NCBI RefSeq assembly: GCF_002902965.1 | Contig: NZ_CP026107.1 | Location: 1,488,001 to 1,552,000 of the forward strand | Reading direction: 5' to 3' | Source of the DNA: Paraburkholderia hospita | GTDB taxonomy: Bacteria > Pseudomonadota > Gammaproteobacteria > Burkholderiales > Burkholderiaceae | Length of the DNA stretch: 64,000 nucleotides | Shown here: positions 26,609 to 35,233 of the stretch, in pieces | How the letters are laid out: each line of letters starts with the position of its first letter | How positions within the stretch are numbered: position 1 is the first letter of the stretch | Position numbers and translations under genes: made by a program | Notes under the pieces: model-generated | The model's database searches: none | Seen by the model: the letters and a program-made list of their open reading frames with translations, nothing else | Told to the model about the DNA's origin: nothing

Positions 26609-27079
26609 CTACTGCCCGGCTTCGTCTTTCTCGTCGCTGCCGCGCACCAGCAGCACGGGACACGTCGCAATCCGCACGAAGTGTTCCGCGACGCTGCCCA
26701 GCACGATCCGTTTCATGCCGCGGCGCCCGTGCGTGCCGAGCACCACGAGTTCCGCGCCCAGGCGCTCCGCGCAACGTTGCAGCGTCTGCGCGATATCGTC
26801 GTTGAGCGGCTCAGTCTCCACCAGCTCGTTCGCGCACGCGACGCCCGACTGCCTGCACGTGGCCTCGACGTTTTCCAGCGCGTTGCGCCCGTCGCTGCGC
26901 AATGCGTCCGTCAGAACGGTTGGGTCGAAGTAACCGGCGTAGTTGAAGATGGGCGATTTATCGACGACGTAGACGGCGTGCACCGTCCCGCTCGTGAGCG
27001 ACGCCATCTTCACGGCCTCCTGCACGGCCAGCTTCGATGTGTGGCTGCCGTCCACTGCGACGAGGATCTTCTTGTACAT
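26609..27079 (-). CDS. Universal stress protein, single domain
   Basis: A UspA-family protein (156 residues). It begins MYKKILVAVDGSHTS and ends with the ATP-binding signature G-x2-G-x9-G-S (THGRRGMKRIVLGSVAE). Members bind ATP and support survival under growth arrest or low oxygen. It follows the alcohol dehydrogenase on the same strand after 69 bases and may be co-transcribed from the FNR-box promoter upstream of that gene. Two longer Usp proteins lie on the opposite strand at 28.4-30.1 kb. Confidence 0.93.
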   Translation of the reverse strand: MYKKILVAVDGSHTSKLAVQEAVKMASLTSGTVHAVYVVDKSPIFNYAGYFDPTVLTDALRSDGRNALENVEATCRQSGVACANELVETEPLNDDIAQTLQRCAERLGAELVVLGTHGRRGMKRIVLGSVAEHFVRIATCPVLLVRGSDEKDEAGQ

Positions 27080-27148
27080 GTTGACTCTCCTTGGAATGCT
27101 CGAAAGGCTGGAACGCGAGGCCGCTTGTTAATAAAAGGCGCGCACGCG

Positions 27149-28189
27149 TCAAGATACTTCGATCAGCACCTTGAGCGCATGCGTGCTCCCCGCATGTGAG
27201 AACGTCTCGTACGCGGCGAGCATGTCATCGAGCACGAACCGGTGCGTGATCAGCTGCTTCGGATCGAGGCGGCCCGAGCGCACGGTTTTCATCAGCATCG
27301 GCGTGCTGACGGTGTCGACCAGACGCGTCGTGATCGAAATGTTGCGATCCCACAGCTTTTCCAGATGCAGATCGCACTTCACGCCATGCACGCCGACGTT
27401 CGCAATCGTGCCGCCGGGCGCGATCAGCGCTTCGCAGAGTTCGAAGGTCGCGGGCACGCCGACGGCTTCGATCGCGCAATCCACGCCCGTCGACTCCGTC
27501 AGCGCCATGACCTGCGCGACGGCATCCGCGTGGCTGTTGTCGATGCAGGCCGTCGCGCCGAAACGTTGCGCCACTTCGAGCCGGTTCGCGTCCGGGTCGA
27601 TCATGATGATCTGGGCGGGCGAGTAGAACTGCGCGGTCAACAGCGACGCGAGCCCGATCGGCCCCGCGCCGACGATGGCCACCGTGCTGCCCGGCTGGAC
27701 CTTGCCGTTGAGCACGCCGCATTCGAAGCCGGTCGGCAGGATATCGGAGAGCATCACCAGCGCCTCTTCGTCGAGGCCGGCGGGAATGCGATAAAGACTG
27801 GTCTCCGCATGCGGAATTCGCACATATTCGGCCTGCGTGCCGTCGATGCGATGGCCGAGAATCCAGCCGCCCGTCGTGCAATGCGAGTACATGCCGCGCC
27901 GGCAATAGTCGCACCGCCCGCACGACGAAATGCACGACACCAGCACGTGATCGCCGACCGCGAGGCCGCTCACCGCGCTGCCCACGCTATGCACAATGCC
28001 CACGCCTTCGTGGCCGAGGATGCGGCCCGGCTCGCAGGTCGGCACGTCGCCCTTGAGGATGTGCAGGTCGGTGCCGCAGATGGTCGTGCGCGTCATCCTG
28101 ACGATGGCATCCGTTGGCGCCGCGAGTTCGGGCATCGGGCGTTCGTCGAGCGATTTCTCATTGGGACCGTGATAAACGAGTGCTTTCAT
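27149..28189 (-). CDS. Zinc-dependent alcohol dehydrogenase
   Basis: A medium-chain dehydrogenase (346 residues). The catalytic-zinc region is in TICGTDLHI and GHEGVGIV, and a four-cysteine structural-zinc loop is in CISSCGRCDYCRRGMYSHC. The NAD(P) motif is VGAGPIGL (about 177). This MDR type oxidises or reduces alcohols and aldehydes during fermentation-like metabolism. ATG 28189 follows GGAGGA; the longer frame would run across the promoter. An FNR-type box and a -10 element lie upstream, indicating low-oxygen induction. Confidence 0.92.
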   Translation of the reverse strand: MKALVYHGPNEKSLDERPMPELAAPTDAIVRMTRTTICGTDLHILKGDVPTCEPGRILGHEGVGIVHSVGSAVSGLAVGDHVLVSCISSCGRCDYCRRGMYSHCTTGGWILGHRIDGTQAEYVRIPHAETSLYRIPAGLDEEALVMLSDILPTGFECGVLNGKVQPGSTVAIVGAGPIGLASLLTAQFYSPAQIIMIDPDANRLEVAQRFGATACIDNSHADAVAQVMALTESTGVDCAIEAVGVPATFELCEALIAPGGTIANVGVHGVKCDLHLEKLWDRNISITTRLVDTVSTPMLMKTVRSGRLDPKQLITHRFVLDDMLAAYETFSHAGSTHALKVLIEVS

Positions 28190-28232
28190 GACAGAGTCCT
28201 CCATTGAAGGAATGAAGCAATTCACACAGACC

Positions 28233-28273
28233 AATCTAGACGCATGCGCGCCGTCGCGCTTGACGTCGATCAA
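28233..28273 (-). promoter_or_regulatory. FNR-type class II promoter of the alcohol dehydrogenase
   Basis: The box TTGACGTCGATCAA (28260-28273) reads TTGATCGACGTCAA on the minus strand. The -10 TAGATT (28238-28233) is 4 of 6 to consensus. The box centre would be about 41 bases before the predicted start near 28226, the geometry of an FNR class II promoter. Confidence 0.6.
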
Positions 28274-28326
28274 TACGCCCATCAATCGCCCCGCAAACAG
28301 CTGCCCGATCCGCGATGCGACACCGC

Positions 28327-28367
28327 TTGATCTGCATCAATCGCAATGGCGATGCGCCCCGTAGACT
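28327..28367 (+). promoter_or_regulatory. Perfect FNR box with class II promoter for the usp-kinase transcript
   Basis: TTGATCTGCATCAA (28327-28340) matches TTGAT-N4-ATCAA exactly. TAGACT (28362-28367) is a 4 of 6 -10 element. The predicted start near 28374 puts the box centre about 41 bases upstream. The first gene downstream begins at 28424. Confidence 0.75.
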
Positions 28368-28423
28368 CGTTTGCATCGCGGGCTGACGCCCGCCCCACGT
28401 CTCTCTGTTCTGGAGTAACGGCG

Positions 28424-29263
28424 ATGAGTTACAAGAGCATCCTCGTGCAACTCGACACGGGCGTTCACGCGCATCCGCGCCTCGAACTCGCGCTACGTGT
28501 CGCCCATCAGTTTCATGCGAGGCTGACGGGCCTCTTCACGACTTACCTGCCCGATCCGCACGCGCTATTCGTGATGGGGGGCACGGCTTTCTACTACGCG
28601 GAGCATGAGCGTCAACGTCACGAACGGTGTGCCGCGCTCGACCGTCTGTTCCATGCGGAGGCCGCGCGCGCGAAAGTGGACGGACGCTGGATCGCGGCAA
28701 CGGGCTATGCGAACGACGTCGTGCCGCCCTACGCGCGTCTCGCCGATCTCGTGATCGCCGGACAGACCGATCCGCAAGACCCCGAATCGTTCATCGCCGA
28801 TCAGTTTGTCGAGCATCTGCTGATGTCGGCGGGCCGCCCGGTGCTGCTGGTGCCGTCGACGGGCGCCCGCGCGACGCTCGGCCAGCGCGTGCTGGTCGCG
28901 TGGGACGGCAGCCGTGAAGCCACGCGCGCGATTCACGACGCGATGCCGTTCCTGCCGCACGCCGCTGACGTCACGCTGCTCACCGTCAACGCGACACGCG
29001 ACGAGCCGCCGTTGTGGCGCATTCCGGGCACCGACATCGCACTGACCATCGCGCGTCACGGCGTCAACGTGAACGTGCGGGAAGTGTCCGCCAGCGGCGA
29101 CACGCCGATCGGCGACGTGCTGCTGTCGCAGGCGGCGGAATCGGGCTGCGACCTGATCGTGATGGGCGCCTACGCGCATTCCCGGTTGCACGAGCTGGTG
29201 CTGGGCGGCGCGACGCGCACCGTGCTCCAGTCGATGACCGTGCCCGTGCTGCTGTCGCATTGA
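28424..29263 (+). CDS. Tandem-domain universal stress protein
   Basis: The protein (279 residues) consists of two Usp halves. The first (MSYKSILVQLDTG...) is diverged; the second (GQRVLVAWDGSREATRAIHDAM...) ends in MGAYAHSRLHELVLGGATRTVL, a near-complete ATP-binding signature with one Gly replaced by Ala. The start at 28424 follows TGGAG. It sits just downstream of a perfect FNR box and 36 bases before a paralogous Usp gene. Confidence 0.92.
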   Translation: MSYKSILVQLDTGVHAHPRLELALRVAHQFHARLTGLFTTYLPDPHALFVMGGTAFYYAEHERQRHERCAALDRLFHAEAARAKVDGRWIAATGYANDVVPPYARLADLVIAGQTDPQDPESFIADQFVEHLLMSAGRPVLLVPSTGARATLGQRVLVAWDGSREATRAIHDAMPFLPHAADVTLLTVNATRDEPPLWRIPGTDIALTIARHGVNVNVREVSASGDTPIGDVLLSQAAESGCDLIVMGAYAHSRLHELVLGGATRTVLQSMTVPVLLSH

Positions 29264-29299
29264 GCTTATTGCTGAAGCAGAACCGAAAAAGGAACTGAC

Positions 29300-30133
29300 A
29301 TGAGCTACAAGACCTTGCTCGTCCATATCGACGATAGCCGCCGCAGCGACACGCGCATCGCGCTGTCGCTCGAACTCGCGCAGCGCTGGGATGCGCATCT
29401 GATCGGCCTGTATGTGGTCTGCCAGGACCTCTTCAGGCCCATCTTCCGGCAGGACAAGACGCTGTCGTTCGGGCAGCTCGAAGCGCACGCAGACGAGCGC
29501 CGCGAGAAAGCGCAGAACGCCTTTCTCGCCGCCGCCGAACGCGCCGGCCGCAGCGCCGAATGGCGCGCGCCGCCCGGACCCGCGCTCGACGTCGCGATGC
29601 TGCATGCGCGGCACGCGGATCTGCTGGTGCTCGGCCAGCAAGACCCGAACGATCCCGCTTCGTTCGTCGCGCCGCACTTCGTCGGGGATCTGGTGCTGGG
29701 AGCGGGCCGCCCCGCGCTCGTCGTTCCGTATGCGGGCGACGTGCGGACGCTCGGCGAAAACGTGCTGGTCGCGTGGGACGGCAGCCGCGAAGCAGCGCGC
29801 GCCGCCGCCGACGCGATGCCCTTGCTGCAACGCGCGCGCCATGTCGGTGTCGAGATCGTGCGGCATCGCGCGCAGCATGACGGGGACGCGCCCGAAGGCA
29901 TCGACGTCGCCGCGTGGCTCGACGCACATGGCGTGCAAGCGTCGTTTTCGACGACGCCGCATCATATCGGCGTCGGCACGGGCGCGACGCTGCTCAACCG
30001 CGCATCCGATTTGCACGCGGACCTGCTGGTGATGGGCGTGTATGGACACGCACGCGCGCGCGAACGCGTATTCGGCGGCGTCACGCGGACGATGCTGGAA
30101 TCGATGGCGGTGCCCGTGCTGATGTCGCATTGA
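29300..30133 (+). CDS. Tandem-domain universal stress protein (paralogue)
   Basis: The protein (277 residues) has two Usp halves opening MSYKTLLVHIDDS and GENVLVAWDGSREAARAAADAM. The C-terminal ATP signature is complete (MGVYGHARARERVFGGVTRT). It is clearly a paralogue of the preceding gene, likely by tandem duplication. An AAGGAACTGAC ribosome-site region precedes the ATG. Co-transcription with the upstream usp and the downstream histidine kinase is likely. Confidence 0.92.
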   Translation: MSYKTLLVHIDDSRRSDTRIALSLELAQRWDAHLIGLYVVCQDLFRPIFRQDKTLSFGQLEAHADERREKAQNAFLAAAERAGRSAEWRAPPGPALDVAMLHARHADLLVLGQQDPNDPASFVAPHFVGDLVLGAGRPALVVPYAGDVRTLGENVLVAWDGSREAARAAADAMPLLQRARHVGVEIVRHRAQHDGDAPEGIDVAAWLDAHGVQASFSTTPHHIGVGTGATLLNRASDLHADLLVMGVYGHARARERVFGGVTRTMLESMAVPVLMSH

Positions 30134-30338
30134 CGAGCGCATGAAGATGGCGTCGCGGGCGGGACGCCATGCGGCGGACAAGCACGGCAGCACGCAGGCT
30201 GAGCACGCCGCGCGCGAACGGATGCAAACACGCCCAAACGGCGCACAATGTCAGCGCCACGCAAGCGGGCTTCGCATGACGCCGGCATTCGTCGCGAAGC
30301 GTCGCGCGCCGTCCGCTTTTATCGCGAGGCAGGCACGG

Positions 30339-31682
30339 ATGAAAGTCGACCTCGACATCACCAGCAAGTCTCTCGCGCATCGACGCGTTGCCCAGGCGCA
30401 ACTTGCCGCGCTCGTCTGCGGCCTGGCCGCAGTCGTCGTGCTTGCCGTCGTCGCGTCGAACGGCACGGCAACGCTCGCGCTAATCGCGGCGCTGTGCGCG
30501 TTGTCCATTGCTGCGGCCGTGGTCAGCGTGATCGCCGCCGCGCGCACGCAGGCGCTTTCCACACGCAACGCGAGCCGCGACGAATCGCGCATGATGGGCA
30601 TCATCCGCTCGTCGATGGAAGCGATCATCACGATCGACGAAGCGCAGAACATCGTGATCTTCAATCCGACCGCGGAACGCATCTTCGGCGTACCCGCAGC
30701 GCAGGCGCTCGGCACGCCGCTATCGCGCTTCATCCCGCAGCGGTTTCGCGACAGCCACGCGCAGCACGTCGCGCAATTCGACGCGACAGGCATCTCCGAG
30801 CGAATGATGGGACGGCAGCCGGTTCTGTTCGGCTTGCGCGCGGACGGCGAAGAATTTCCGCTGGAGGCATCGATTTCGCAGATACGCGAAGACAGCGGCA
30901 AGCTGTACACGGTGATGTTGCGCGATGTCACCGAACGCGTGAAGTCGGAAAACGCGCTGAAGCAGTCGCGCGAAGAGCTGCGGCGGCTGTCGGCCAATCT
31001 GCAGAGCGTGCGCGAAGAGGAAAAGACACGCATCGCCCGCGAGTTGCACGACGATCTGGGCCAGCAGCTCACCGCGCTGAAAATGGAGCTTTCGGTGCTC
31101 GAAACCGAGCTGACTTCGCGTTCGGGCACACGCGAGCAGATCGACGCCATTGCGCGTCTGCACGGCATGGCTCGTACGATCGACGCGACGGTGGCTTCAT
31201 TGCGCCGCATCGCCGCCGACTTGCGGCCCGTGATGCTCGACGATCTCGGCCTCGCGCCCGCTATCGAATGGCTCGCGAACGACTTCACCAGCCGCTATGG
31301 CATCGCGGTCGAACGCAGCATCGAGGCGGGCGACGCGGTCTTCACGAAAGACGCGGCGACTGCCCTGTTCCGCATCGTCCAGGAAGCGCTGACCAATGTC
31401 GCGCGTCACGCCGATGCGAGCGCCGTCGATCTGTCGCTGCACGCGAGCAGTCAACACTATGTGCTGCGCATCGCGGATAATGGCCGTGGCGCCGAACCTG
31501 ACGCGAGCATCGGCACGGGGGAGCAAGCGGACCTGGACAGGCCGTTTGGCCTGATCGGCGTGCGCGAGCGGGCCCATACGCTGGGCGGCTCGGTTCGGAT
31601 CGACACGACGAGGAACCAGGGCTTTGCGTTGACGGTGACCTTTCCCTTGCAAACCGTGCAACAGGAACATACGCATCCATGA
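30339..31682 (+). CDS. PAS-containing NarL-type sensor histidine kinase, membrane-bound
   Basis: The protein (447 residues) has two close transmembrane helices (about 20-40 and 44-68) without a large periplasmic domain. A PAS domain follows (about 85-200), then a HisKA_3 dimerisation domain with phospho-acceptor His237 (RIARELHDDLGQQ), and an HATPase domain (RIVQEALTNVARHA; ADNGRGAE; FGLIGVRERA). The PAS domain could bind heme or flavin and sense oxygen or redox state, but no ligand residue is certain. The stop overlaps the response-regulator ATG. ATG 30339 is preferred to earlier in-frame ATGs because it directly precedes the helices. Confidence 0.88.
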   Translation: MKVDLDITSKSLAHRRVAQAQLAALVCGLAAVVVLAVVASNGTATLALIAALCALSIAAAVVSVIAAARTQALSTRNASRDESRMMGIIRSSMEAIITIDEAQNIVIFNPTAERIFGVPAAQALGTPLSRFIPQRFRDSHAQHVAQFDATGISERMMGRQPVLFGLRADGEEFPLEASISQIREDSGKLYTVMLRDVTERVKSENALKQSREELRRLSANLQSVREEEKTRIARELHDDLGQQLTALKMELSVLETELTSRSGTREQIDAIARLHGMARTIDATVASLRRIAADLRPVMLDDLGLAPAIEWLANDFTSRYGIAVERSIEAGDAVFTKDAATALFRIVQEALTNVARHADASAVDLSLHASSQHYVLRIADNGRGAEPDASIGTGEQADLDRPFGLIGVRERAHTLGGSVRIDTTRNQGFALTVTFPLQTVQQEHTHP

Positions 31683-32326
31683 TCAAGGTATTGCTGGCCG
31701 ACGACCACACACTCGTGCGCGACGGGTTGCGCCATATTCTGCAATCCGCGAGCGGCTTCGAGGTGGCGGGCGAGGCATGGGACAGCGGCACGACCATCGC
31801 GCTGATCCGCGCCACGGAAGCCCACGTGCTGGTGCTCGACCTGTCGATGCCCGGCCGTAACGGCGTCGATCTGATCAAGCAGATCAAGGATGAAAAACCC
31901 GCGCTGCGCATCCTCGTGCTGACCATGCACGCGGAGCAGCAATACGCGGTGCGCGCCTTCAAGGCCGGCGCATCCGGCTACATGACGAAGGAAAGCGCCA
32001 GCGCCGAGCTGGTCGGCGCCGTGACGAAAGTGGCGTCGGGCGGCGTCTATGTGAGTCTCGCGATGGCCGAGCGCTTCGCGCAGCATCTGAACGAACCCGT
32101 CGAAGCGCTGCCGCATCACCGGCTGTCCGACCGCGAGTACGACGTGTTCCGGCGCATCGTCTCCGGTCAGAGCATCACCGAAATCGCGCACGAACTGTGC
32201 GTGAGCGTCAAAACCATCAGCACGCACAAGACCCGCATCCTCGAAAAAATGCAGATGCCCAATGAAAACGGGCTGGTGCGCTATGCGATCCGCCACAAGC
32301 TGATCGACGACGGGGCCGACATCTAG
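31679..32326 (+). CDS. NarL/FixJ-family response regulator
   Basis: The protein (215 residues) has an N-terminal receiver with acidic pair Asp8-Asp9, phospho-acceptor Asp54 (VLDLSMPG) and the conserved Lys (MTKESASA, about 104). A LuxR-type HTH follows (LSDREYDVFRRIVSGQSITEIAHELCVSVKTISTHKTRI). It is coupled by ATGA overlap to the kinase gene and is its obvious partner. A second, orphan kinase at 35776 has a very similar phospho-acceptor region and may also feed into it. Confidence 0.93.
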   Translation: MIKVLLADDHTLVRDGLRHILQSASGFEVAGEAWDSGTTIALIRATEAHVLVLDLSMPGRNGVDLIKQIKDEKPALRILVLTMHAEQQYAVRAFKAGASGYMTKESASAELVGAVTKVASGGVYVSLAMAERFAQHLNEPVEALPHHRLSDREYDVFRRIVSGQSITEIAHELCVSVKTISTHKTRILEKMQMPNENGLVRYAIRHKLIDDGADI

Positions 32327-32356
32327 TCGCGATTCTTAAGACTCCGCCGCTGTCAG

Positions 32357-32370
32357 TAGGAATATTCCTA
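32357..32370. promoter_or_regulatory. Perfect 14-bp palindrome, candidate NarL-type operator
   Basis: TAGGAATATTCCTA reads the same on both strands. It lies 80 bases upstream of the receiver-only gene and 31 bases after the response-regulator gene. Palindromes of this size are common binding sites for NarL/DevR-like regulators. I found no second copy in the window. Confidence 0.45.
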
Positions 32371-32449
32371 TAACGCCTACCTAAACTCCTAGGGTCGGTT
32401 CCATCGTGTCCTATACATTTTTGAGATAGGGCCGTCGATACTGTTGGAC

Positions 32450-32854
32450 ATGGATACCGCCTTGCCAGCCCTCGCCGCGAAGGTCTATCTCGTCGACGCT
32501 GCCGTCGAAGTGAGGCGCCGTCTTGCGTGTCTGCTGGGCGCCATTGCGGGCGTGGAAATCGCCGGCGAGGCTGAAGACGGGGACTCCGCGCTGGAAGGCA
32601 TCCGTGCCTGCGACGCGAATATCGTCGTGCTCGACCTGCGCCTTGCCGACGGCAACAGCCTCGCACTCATCGAGACGCTGTCCCGGCTGCACCCGGCCAT
32701 CGTCAAGATCGTGCTGACGAACCACATCGCGCGCGCTTTCCGCGACGCATGCAACGCGGCGGGCGCCGATTTCTTCTTCGACAAGACGTCTGAATTCGAT
32801 GCGGCCTGCCGAACCATCGCAGGCATTGCCCGGACGCAACGCGCGTCCCCGTAA
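32450..32854 (+). CDS. Stand-alone receiver domain, degenerate acidic pocket
   Basis: The protein (134 residues) is only a CheY-like receiver with no output domain. Phospho-acceptor Asp62 (VVLDLRLADG), the Thr of IVLTNH and a Lys in FFDKTSEF are kept. The usual Asp-Asp Mg-binding pair is reduced to Val-Asp-Ala (15-17), so phosphorylation may be weak or absent. ATG 32450 is used; a TTG 6 bases upstream is in frame. It lies between the two-component pair and the FNR gene, perhaps as a phosphate sink or adaptor. Confidence 0.8.
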   Translation: MDTALPALAAKVYLVDAAVEVRRRLACLLGAIAGVEIAGEAEDGDSALEGIRACDANIVVLDLRLADGNSLALIETLSRLHPAIVKIVLTNHIARAFRDACNAAGADFFFDKTSEFDAACRTIAGIARTQRASP

Positions 32855-32871
32855 GCGAACTGGAGCCGACC

Positions 32872-33672
32872 ATGCTTGCCGCAACTGTCACCGCAACTGC
32901 AACCGCCCTCAGCAGCGACCGTCCTACAATCCGCGCGGCGCAAGTCGTGCCGATTCATCCCGTCTCGCGGGCCGAGCCGCCGACGCGTCGCGCGCCCCGC
33001 TGCTCCGCGTGCGCGATGCGCGCGCTCTGCATGCCCGCCGAACTGAGCGCCGACGAACTGGCAAGACTCGACGCCATCATCTGCTCGACGCGTTCCGTCA
33101 AGCGTGGCGACACGCTCTATCGCGCGGGCGACGCGTTTCAGAGCATTTACGCGGTACGCGCGGGATCGTTCAAGACGGTCGTAATGCATCGCGACGGCCG
33201 CGAGCATGTAACGGGCTTCCAGATTGCCGGCGAGGCGCTGGGGCTCGACGGCGTCGGCGCAAGTCAGCACAACTGCGATGCCGTCGCGCTCGAAGACAGC
33301 GTCGTCTGCATCATTCCGTTTGCGCAACTCGAAGCGATGTGCCGCGAGCTGAAGCCGATGCAGCATCACATCTATCAGATGATGAGCAGCGAGATCGTCC
33401 GCGAGTCCAGCCAGATGATGCTGCTCGGCACGATGACAGCCGAGCAGCGCGTGGCGACCTTCCTGCTGAACCTGTCGCGGCGCTTCAAGGCGCGCGGCTT
33501 TTCCGGCGCGGAGTTTCATCTGCGCATGACGCGTGAGGAAATCGGCTGCTATCTCGGGATGAAACTCGAAACCGTGAGCCGCATGTTCTCGAAGTTCCAG
33601 CGCGAGCGGCTCGTGGATGCGAACGGCAAGACGATCCGCATCATCGATCACGAGGGACTCGCGCGGGTCTAG
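32872..33672 (+). CDS. fnr: FNR-type oxygen-sensing transcriptional regulator
   Basis: A Crp/Fnr family protein (266 residues) with all four [4Fe-4S] ligands in the E. coli FNR spacing: Cys44, Cys47, Cys53 (CSACAMRALC) and Cys146 (SVVCIIPF, 93 residues later as in E. coli). The recognition helix ETVSRMFSKF keeps the Glu, Ser and Arg that read TTGAT. It therefore should bind TTGAT-N4-ATCAA under oxygen limitation. Five such boxes lie in the surrounding genes. The N-terminus is about 24 residues longer than in E. coli FNR. TGGAG precedes the ATG. Confidence 0.95.
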   Translation: MLAATVTATATALSSDRPTIRAAQVVPIHPVSRAEPPTRRAPRCSACAMRALCMPAELSADELARLDAIICSTRSVKRGDTLYRAGDAFQSIYAVRAGSFKTVVMHRDGREHVTGFQIAGEALGLDGVGASQHNCDAVALEDSVVCIIPFAQLEAMCRELKPMQHHIYQMMSSEIVRESSQMMLLGTMTAEQRVATFLLNLSRRFKARGFSGAEFHLRMTREEIGCYLGMKLETVSRMFSKFQRERLVDANGKTIRIIDHEGLARV

Positions 33673-33687
33673 CGCGAGGACACCCAG

Positions 33688-34719
33688 ATGATTCAAGCCA
33701 ATCCGCGTTCGGCATGGGAAATCGACGAAACCCAGTTCGATCCTGCTGCGCCGCTCGACGCGCAACTGCGCTTTGCACTGCAATACGCGGTGCTCGCGCC
33801 GTCCAATCACAACACGCAGCCGTGGCACTTCATGATCGACGGCAGCACCGTGCAGGTGTGCGTGGACAGGCTGCGGGCGCTGCCCGTCGTCGATCCGTTC
33901 GATCGCGGGCTGATCATCAGTTGCGGCGCCGCGCTCTTCAATCTGCGCGTGGCGCTGAGCCATTTCGGGTTCGCCTACGCGATCACGCTGTTTCCTTCGG
34001 ACGCGGACCCTGACGTCATCGCGCTGGTGCAGGTGTCGCGTCACGGTCAGGGCGACGCCGCTGTGGCGTCGCTCTTCGATGCGATCACACGGCGCGTCAC
34101 GACGCGGACGCCCTTTGCCGACGACCCCGTTCCCGCCGACGTCCAACAGAAGCTGATCGACGCCTGCGACGCGGAAGGCGCGCTGGCGGGCTGCCTGCAT
34201 GAGCGCGCCGATCGCCAGACGATCGCGTACCTCGTCGCCGAAGCCGACCATACCCAGTTCGCCGACCCGCGCTTTCGGCGCGAGCTTGCCGTCTGGACCC
34301 ATCCGCGCCGCCGCGACGACGGCATGCCGGCGTACGGAACTGCCGTGAGCGGGCTGCTCGATTTCGCGGTGCCGCTCGTCTCCGCCGTGGTCCGCGTGTT
34401 CGACGCAGGCGCGGGGACGCCGGCCACGCACCGGCATCTGGTCGACGGTTCGCCGCTGATCGTCGGCATAGCAACCTCGCGCAACGACCGCGAGGCGTGG
34501 GTCGCCGCCGGCCAGGCGCTCGAACGCATGCTGCTGGTCGCCGTCTCCGAAGGATTGACGGCGTCCTACCTCAACCAGCCGATCGAGGTGACCACGCTGC
34601 GCGTGCAGATTAGCGGCCTGCTGCACCTCGACGCGACGCCGCAACTGCTGCTGCGCGTCGGACGCAGCCCGCAGGCTGCACACTCGCCGCGACGCCCTCT
34701 CGCCGACGTCGTCTCCTGA
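33688..34719 (+). CDS. Acg-type nitroreductase-like FMN-binding protein
   Basis: The protein (343 residues) resembles the Acg family (mycobacterial Acg is a dormancy-regulon member), a doubled, diverged nitroreductase fold. The FMN segment is AVLAPSNHNTQPWHF (about 31-45). A second half includes SEGLTASYLNQPIEV. Acg-type proteins may sequester flavin rather than act as reductases. It follows the FNR gene by 15 bases and is probably co-transcribed. Confidence 0.82.
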   Translation: MIQANPRSAWEIDETQFDPAAPLDAQLRFALQYAVLAPSNHNTQPWHFMIDGSTVQVCVDRLRALPVVDPFDRGLIISCGAALFNLRVALSHFGFAYAITLFPSDADPDVIALVQVSRHGQGDAAVASLFDAITRRVTTRTPFADDPVPADVQQKLIDACDAEGALAGCLHERADRQTIAYLVAEADHTQFADPRFRRELAVWTHPRRRDDGMPAYGTAVSGLLDFAVPLVSAVVRVFDAGAGTPATHRHLVDGSPLIVGIATSRNDREAWVAAGQALERMLLVAVSEGLTASYLNQPIEVTTLRVQISGLLHLDATPQLLLRVGRSPQAAHSPRRPLADVVS

Positions 34720-34763
34720 CTTCAGGGCAGCAGCACTTTGCCGCATGTGCATGTCGGCGGCCA

Positions 34764-34777
34764 TTGATGTGCCTCAA
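34764..34777 (+). promoter_or_regulatory. FNR-type box upstream of hypothetical gene
   Basis: TTGATGTGCCTCAA matches TTGAT-N4-ATCAA except one base in the right half. It lies 62 bases before the ATG at 34839. Confidence 0.5.
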
Positions 34778-34838
34778 TTTCCAGCGACGCACACGCGGTA
34801 GATTGAATGCGTGCGCCACCCCGAAAAAGGAGCCGTCG

Positions 34839-35207
34839 ATGAGAATCACCCTTCACCTCGATACGTTCGAGTGCATCGAGCCGTCCGTCTATGCCATTCT
34901 CTGGCTCGACCGCGACGCCCGCAAATGGTCGCGCGAAGGACACGCCGTGATCGATCTGCCAGAATGGGGAACGCTGGCGCTTTCGAACAATGCCACGCGC
35001 ATTCTGGACGCGGCGGGCGATCGCGTCTGCTGCGAGTTGTCGGGCCTCGATCTGCTCACGCTGGATGGGCCGTTCGAAGGCGAATCCGGGCAGGCGCTCT
35101 GGTATCGCGATGCAGGTCGCGCGCCTATTGCCGGGCAATGGCATGTGCAGTGGATCGACGGGACCGATGCGGAGCCGGAGCACGGCGTTTTCGCCGACGA
35201 AGTCTGA
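34839..35207 (+). CDS. Conserved-looking hypothetical protein in the low-oxygen island
   Basis: A soluble protein (122 residues), rich in Trp and acidic residues, with no signal peptide or recognised motif. The start at 34839 is well supported by AAGGAG 9 bases upstream; the longer frame lacks a ribosome site. An FNR-type box lies 62 bases upstream, so it may be induced at low oxygen. I do not recognise the family. Confidence 0.65.
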   Translation: MRITLHLDTFECIEPSVYAILWLDRDARKWSREGHAVIDLPEWGTLALSNNATRILDAAGDRVCCELSGLDLLTLDGPFEGESGQALWYRDAGRAPIAGQWHVQWIDGTDAEPEHGVFADEV

Positions 35208-35233
35208 AAGCGCGACGCGCTAACAGCGCGCGC

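Noticed and set aside
28565..30193. Long minus-strand open frame (over 500 codons) opposite the two usp genes
   Set aside because: It is antisense to two clear Usp proteins, its product is Arg/His-rich with no motif, and such frames are common in GC-rich DNA with strong third-position bias.
32485..34764. Minus-strand open frame of about 760 codons opposite the receiver, FNR and nitroreductase genes
   Set aside because: The plus strand has three well-supported genes here; the antisense product shows no family pattern.
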